Shown here: positions 60,940-64,000 of the stretch, one piece after another | Layout: each line of letters begins with the position of its first letter | Position numbering within the stretch: position 1 is the first letter of the stretch | NCBI RefSeq assembly: GCF_019175385.1 | Contig: NC_083344.1 | Coordinates: 10,940,725-11,004,724 of the forward strand | Reading direction: 5' to 3' | Length of the DNA: 64,000 nt | Source of the DNA: Lycium barbarum | Lineage: Eukaryota > Streptophyta > Magnoliopsida > Solanales > Solanaceae | Translations under genes and position numbers: made by a program | Notes under the pieces: generated by a model | Seen by the model: the letters and a program-made list of their open reading frames with translations, nothing else | What the model was told of the DNA's origin: nothing | Database searches by the model: none

Positions 60940-63133
60940 TAGATAACATATATGTTATATAAATATTTTTATTTATAAAATTTGATTGAGGTTGTTAAAT
61001 GAATGAGCAAATTATAATAAGTTTTAATCCCTTACTAATTAATACATTTATCTCCCTTTAGCTTTTTTGAGTTTTTCTCTCCACATATATTATTTTCTTG
61101 TCTAAGACGATTATATCATTCAGTCTTAACACAATTTTTGAATAAGTTAAATGAACTATAAATAAGTATTCATATGAGTTATAAATTCAAACGTTTTTTA
61201 ACATGACTATGAACCTAAAATAATTTAAAAGTATGGACGTAAAAAAAATAATTTTGCCGAATAAGTTAAAAGACTCTTATTGAAATTTAGCTTTAGGCCA
61301 CCAATTTCTTAAAGGCGGTCTTTTACATTGTTTATACTCAGTAAAGACTATTAACATATATTAGATCACATTTTGGGAGAGCTTGTCGCCCATAGTACTT
61401 AATGATGCTGTTAGGAGTTAATTCCTTTATGTTTTTGAGAAATCACAATCCCAATTCATTTTCAAGCTCTTTTCTTTCTTTGCTTTTGTTTATTTATATC
61501 AGTTGTTTTCAAATGAAATTCCGTGGAAGAGTACAAAGGAGAAAAAATAATTAAAAAGAGAAACAAACAAAAAGCAAAAAATGTGTACATTTATTCTTCC
61601 ATGCATATTGAGTTTTAAAAAAACCACATTTTCAAACAAAAAATGTTTTCTGATGGTTGTTTGGAGAGTTAGAAATACATATTTTTTGGAAGAAAAATAT
61701 GTTTAGTAAGAATTGATAACAGTGTTAGCAAATAGTGTTCTGATAATTTTTACAATATTTAAAGATTGGAAACAATTTGTAAGAGTTGGTTGGAGTAGTG
61801 ATAGGAAGTTCAGACTTAAAATAGTCGCAAAGGAAATTAACTTCCACCCAAAAGCGAGCGAAATAATTTAATTCCCCATACAGTGGAAAAAGAATTTTGA
61901 AAATATTTTCCATCAACCAAAAACTAGAAAAGGAATTACTTTTGCATAAAAGGTATTTTCCAAGGATGCATCTAAGAATTGAAATAGTAAAGTTAGGACG
62001 TGCAAACACGTACCATATTAGGGTTTACTCTTTTATTAAGTTTAGTTTTAGATCACTAATTTTACTGAATCACCCCAACTAACATGGATCGTTTCTTCTT
62101 GTGAAAATCAATATGAGTGCAGGATAACTTTGGCAGACAGTAGACCTCGCATTAGAGAAAAATTTGTTAAAAATGATGAAATAATTCAAAATTAGCCGAT
62201 GATGATGATGATGATGATGATGATGAGAGCTGGATTAGCTTTCTTGATGCCTTATCATCAAACATTTTTCCCTAAATAATTTGAAACTATTAGGAAACAA
62301 GAGTTCTCAAGTTTTAATATTCTGGAACTCTTCTTATCCTTGTTGCCTTCTAGCTAGTTTTAATAATGTTTGTCCAAGGATATCGAGTCCAATAATTAGT
62401 AGGTGATATGTTATGTCAATTTAATTAATTGCACAATTATTAATGACCGCTTGAAGCTTATATGTTTACAACTCTTTTTGGAAGACCTTTGGTTTGTTAT
62501 ATAAAAATATAGACATAATACATAAACAAACCCTTAAATTTGGCCTCTGCTGATAAATATGTCCTCCAACTTTTGATGTGCACAAGTAGACACCTCAATT
62601 TGTCTTTCATTTTATCAGTTGACTTCAACTTACAAAATGATCGTCGAGACACCTCTAAAATTTATGTGTTGCGTAAGTGCCACGTTAGCATTTATGTTTA
62701 TGTGTTCAACTTTATACAAATTGAGCTGTCTACTTGTGCACACCTAAAGTTGAATGACATACTTGCCAGCTAAGGCAAAATTTGAGGGCCTATTTATGTA
62801 TTATTCCAAAAATATATTTATGCAACTGTATTACTTAAAAGACAGTTAATCAAACTGATATAAATTTAATCAAACTGATCAAATTTTCTACATCCAAGGA
62901 GATCAATTATTGATATCACCACATGCATATCAAATCTTATCTGTATGACTGGCACTAACTTGCCAAGTAATAGTAGGTGCCGCGAGAGGATTTTCATTAA
63001 TCCTAATCAAAGACGTACCAATTTAAATGTTTTAATTTGATTTGACACGAATTTTAAGGAGTAAAAAAGACTTTTGATTCTTGTGATCCTAAATTAAATA
63101 TGTTTGTAATGTACTAATATGCTCTTTAGTTAA

Positions 63134-63740
63134 CATTTGGCCATAAATGTTAGATCAAATTTTGAAGATGTATCTTCAAATATCTGTTTGGCCATATATT
63201 TTGAATCAAAAAGGAATTTTCAACCCAATTTTTGAATTTTTGAGACTTTCATTCAGAAAATGGCGCATTTCCTGCTTACCGAGGACATGACCTTATATAG
63301 AAGGGTATGGAGAACTCATATTAGGATAGAAGGCTAGTAGATAGTCGCGTTTATCCTTTCTTACGAGTAGTGATATTGCTCTATAGTTTCTTGTCTCTTG
63401 ATTTCTGCGAGTATCTGTTGATTTATAATGACTTATTTACTTTCATTGTTTTCATTTTCATAATTGTTTTGATTTGTTTACCCGTATCTAATCTTTCATA
63501 TGCCTTTTCTTGAGCCGAGGGTCTTCCGGAAACAGCCTCCTTGGTAGGGGTAAGGTCTGCGTACACTCCACCCTTCCCAGACCCCACGTTGTGGGATTCA
63601 CTGGGTATGTTGTTGTTATTCAGAAAACTTCAAATTTTTTCCAAGTAAAATGCATGTCCACACACATCTTCAAGTTCCAAAAATCACAACTTCAAAAATT
63701 CAAATTTTCAAGTTTCAACTTCATAATCTATGGTCAAACG
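63134..63740. mobile_element. MITE inserted in the Stowaway element of copy B
   Basis: Left end CATTTGGCCATAAA and inverted right end CGTTTGACCATAGA suggest a foldback MITE rich in TTCAAATTTT words. Copy A has no such block, so it postdates the duplication. A clean target duplication was not found. An RTE fragment is nested inside. Confidence 0.6.
63261..63617 (+). mobile_element. RTE-type LINE 3' fragment
   Basis: A perfect 10-bp duplication ATTCAGAAAA flanks it (63251-63260 and 63618-63627). It begins TGGCGCATTTCCTG with ACCGAGGACATGACC, continues AGGATAGAAGGCTAGTAG, and ends with GGTCTTCCGGAAACAGCC, a CCAGACCCCACG tail and TGTTGTTG. These are the 3' parts I associate with plant RTE-type LINEs. 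It is 5'-truncated and non-coding. Confidence 0.82.
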
Positions 63741-63903
63741 GAAGCTAATCAACTTACTAAATATATAAAGAAACATTCTTTTTGGACAGACCAAAAAGAA
63801 AAGTAAGACACCTGATTTTGGATTGAGGGATTAATATTTAATGAGCAATACAATATTCTGAGTGCATATGTTATAGTGAAAAATTAGATGCATAATACAC
63901 AAA

Positions 63904-64000
63904 GTTTTATCCCATCTCTTAGATGGGATAAATTAGTCCCAAAAGATGAGATAAATTAGTTCCAGGATTATAATCCTGAGATAATTTTGTCTACGTACTA
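63904..64000. mobile_element. Possible start of another MITE, cut by the window end
   Basis: TTTTATCCCATCTCTTAGATGGGATAAATTAG and nearby GATGAGATAAATTAG repeats begin exactly where the similarity between the two segmental copies ends. Confidence 0.4.

Larger units (their letters stand above)
60940..63903 (+). repeat. Segmental duplication, copy B
   Basis: Aligns in direct orientation with 29891-33165. It lacks the hAT insertion of copy A and shows its empty site near 62430. It carries a short ATG microsatellite (about 62200-62225) and, within the Stowaway MITE, a nested MITE plus an RTE tail (63134-63740). A non-homologous block also lies at about 62500-62815. Confidence 0.87.

Noticed and set aside
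61725..62009. Similar minus-strand ORFs at 30663-30860 and 61725-62009, suggesting a conserved small protein
   Set aside because: The two regions are the segmental duplication, so DNA similarity alone explains it; copy A is shorter and carries frame differences.

Overview
The window is nuclear DNA from a flowering plant, most likely a Solanaceae species with a large, repeat-rich genome. The evidence is spliced GT-AG genes, TATA-type promoters, L1 and RTE-type LINE debris, Ty3/gypsy LTRs primed by initiator tRNA-Met, an Ogre/Tat-type LTR family, a SIRE-like Ty1/copia remnant, and hAT, Mutator, Stowaway and PIF-like non-autonomous elements. The family-level placement is inference from repeat style; nothing here is bacterial, and I found no CRISPR array, operon or tRNA gene.

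Only one convincing host gene is present. It is a six-exon minus-strand gene (45485 down to 39806) for a 578-residue type-B-like response regulator, with an N-terminal receiver-like domain and a GARP/Myb-like DNA-binding domain. The receiver lacks the phospho-acceptor aspartate (Asn64 stands there) and has an altered acidic pocket, so it should be a pseudo-receiver regulator. A second, unidentified and frameshifted exon fragment lies at 35.1-35.9 kb.

Layout. 1-4419: gag and 5' LTR of a minus-strand Ty3/gypsy element whose body continues beyond base 1. 4420-9999: a decayed L1-type LINE tail, split by a 4.5 kb Ogre/Tat-type solo LTR (5300-9806). 9999-12540: a copy of sequence found upstream of the response-regulator gene, an LTR-like start, a Mutator-type MITE and a probable copia LTR remnant. 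12.6-15.9 kb: a SIRE-like copia remnant without a recognised pol. 16574-27409: a Ty3/gypsy element with 5' LTR, PBS, gag and the start of protease, interrupted by two solo LTRs (18273-23894 and 24319-26649). 27410-29761: a truncated LTR. 29891-33165: segmental-duplication copy A. 33.7-36.3 kb: nested LINE, RTE and hAT debris plus the exon fragment. 36336-39017: another solo LTR. 39806-45485: the response regulator. 46.9-50.7 kb: a three-copy tandem array in which each copy carries a different MITE. 50.7-54.8 kb: unclassified non-coding sequence. 54.8-60.9 kb: a hAT copy, an RTE tail, a solo LTR and a PIF-like MITE. 60940-63903: segmental-duplication copy B.

The repeats work together mainly as a record of history. 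Exact target-site duplications around most insertions give a nesting order. The two segmental copies lie in direct orientation on both sides of the response-regulator gene and supply natural empty sites for each other. The most unusual sequence signals are a two-hairpin motif that recurs 400-550 bp before the 3' end of six different gypsy LTRs, and arrays of short near-palindromes inside two LTR families. No wholly new gene system is evident.
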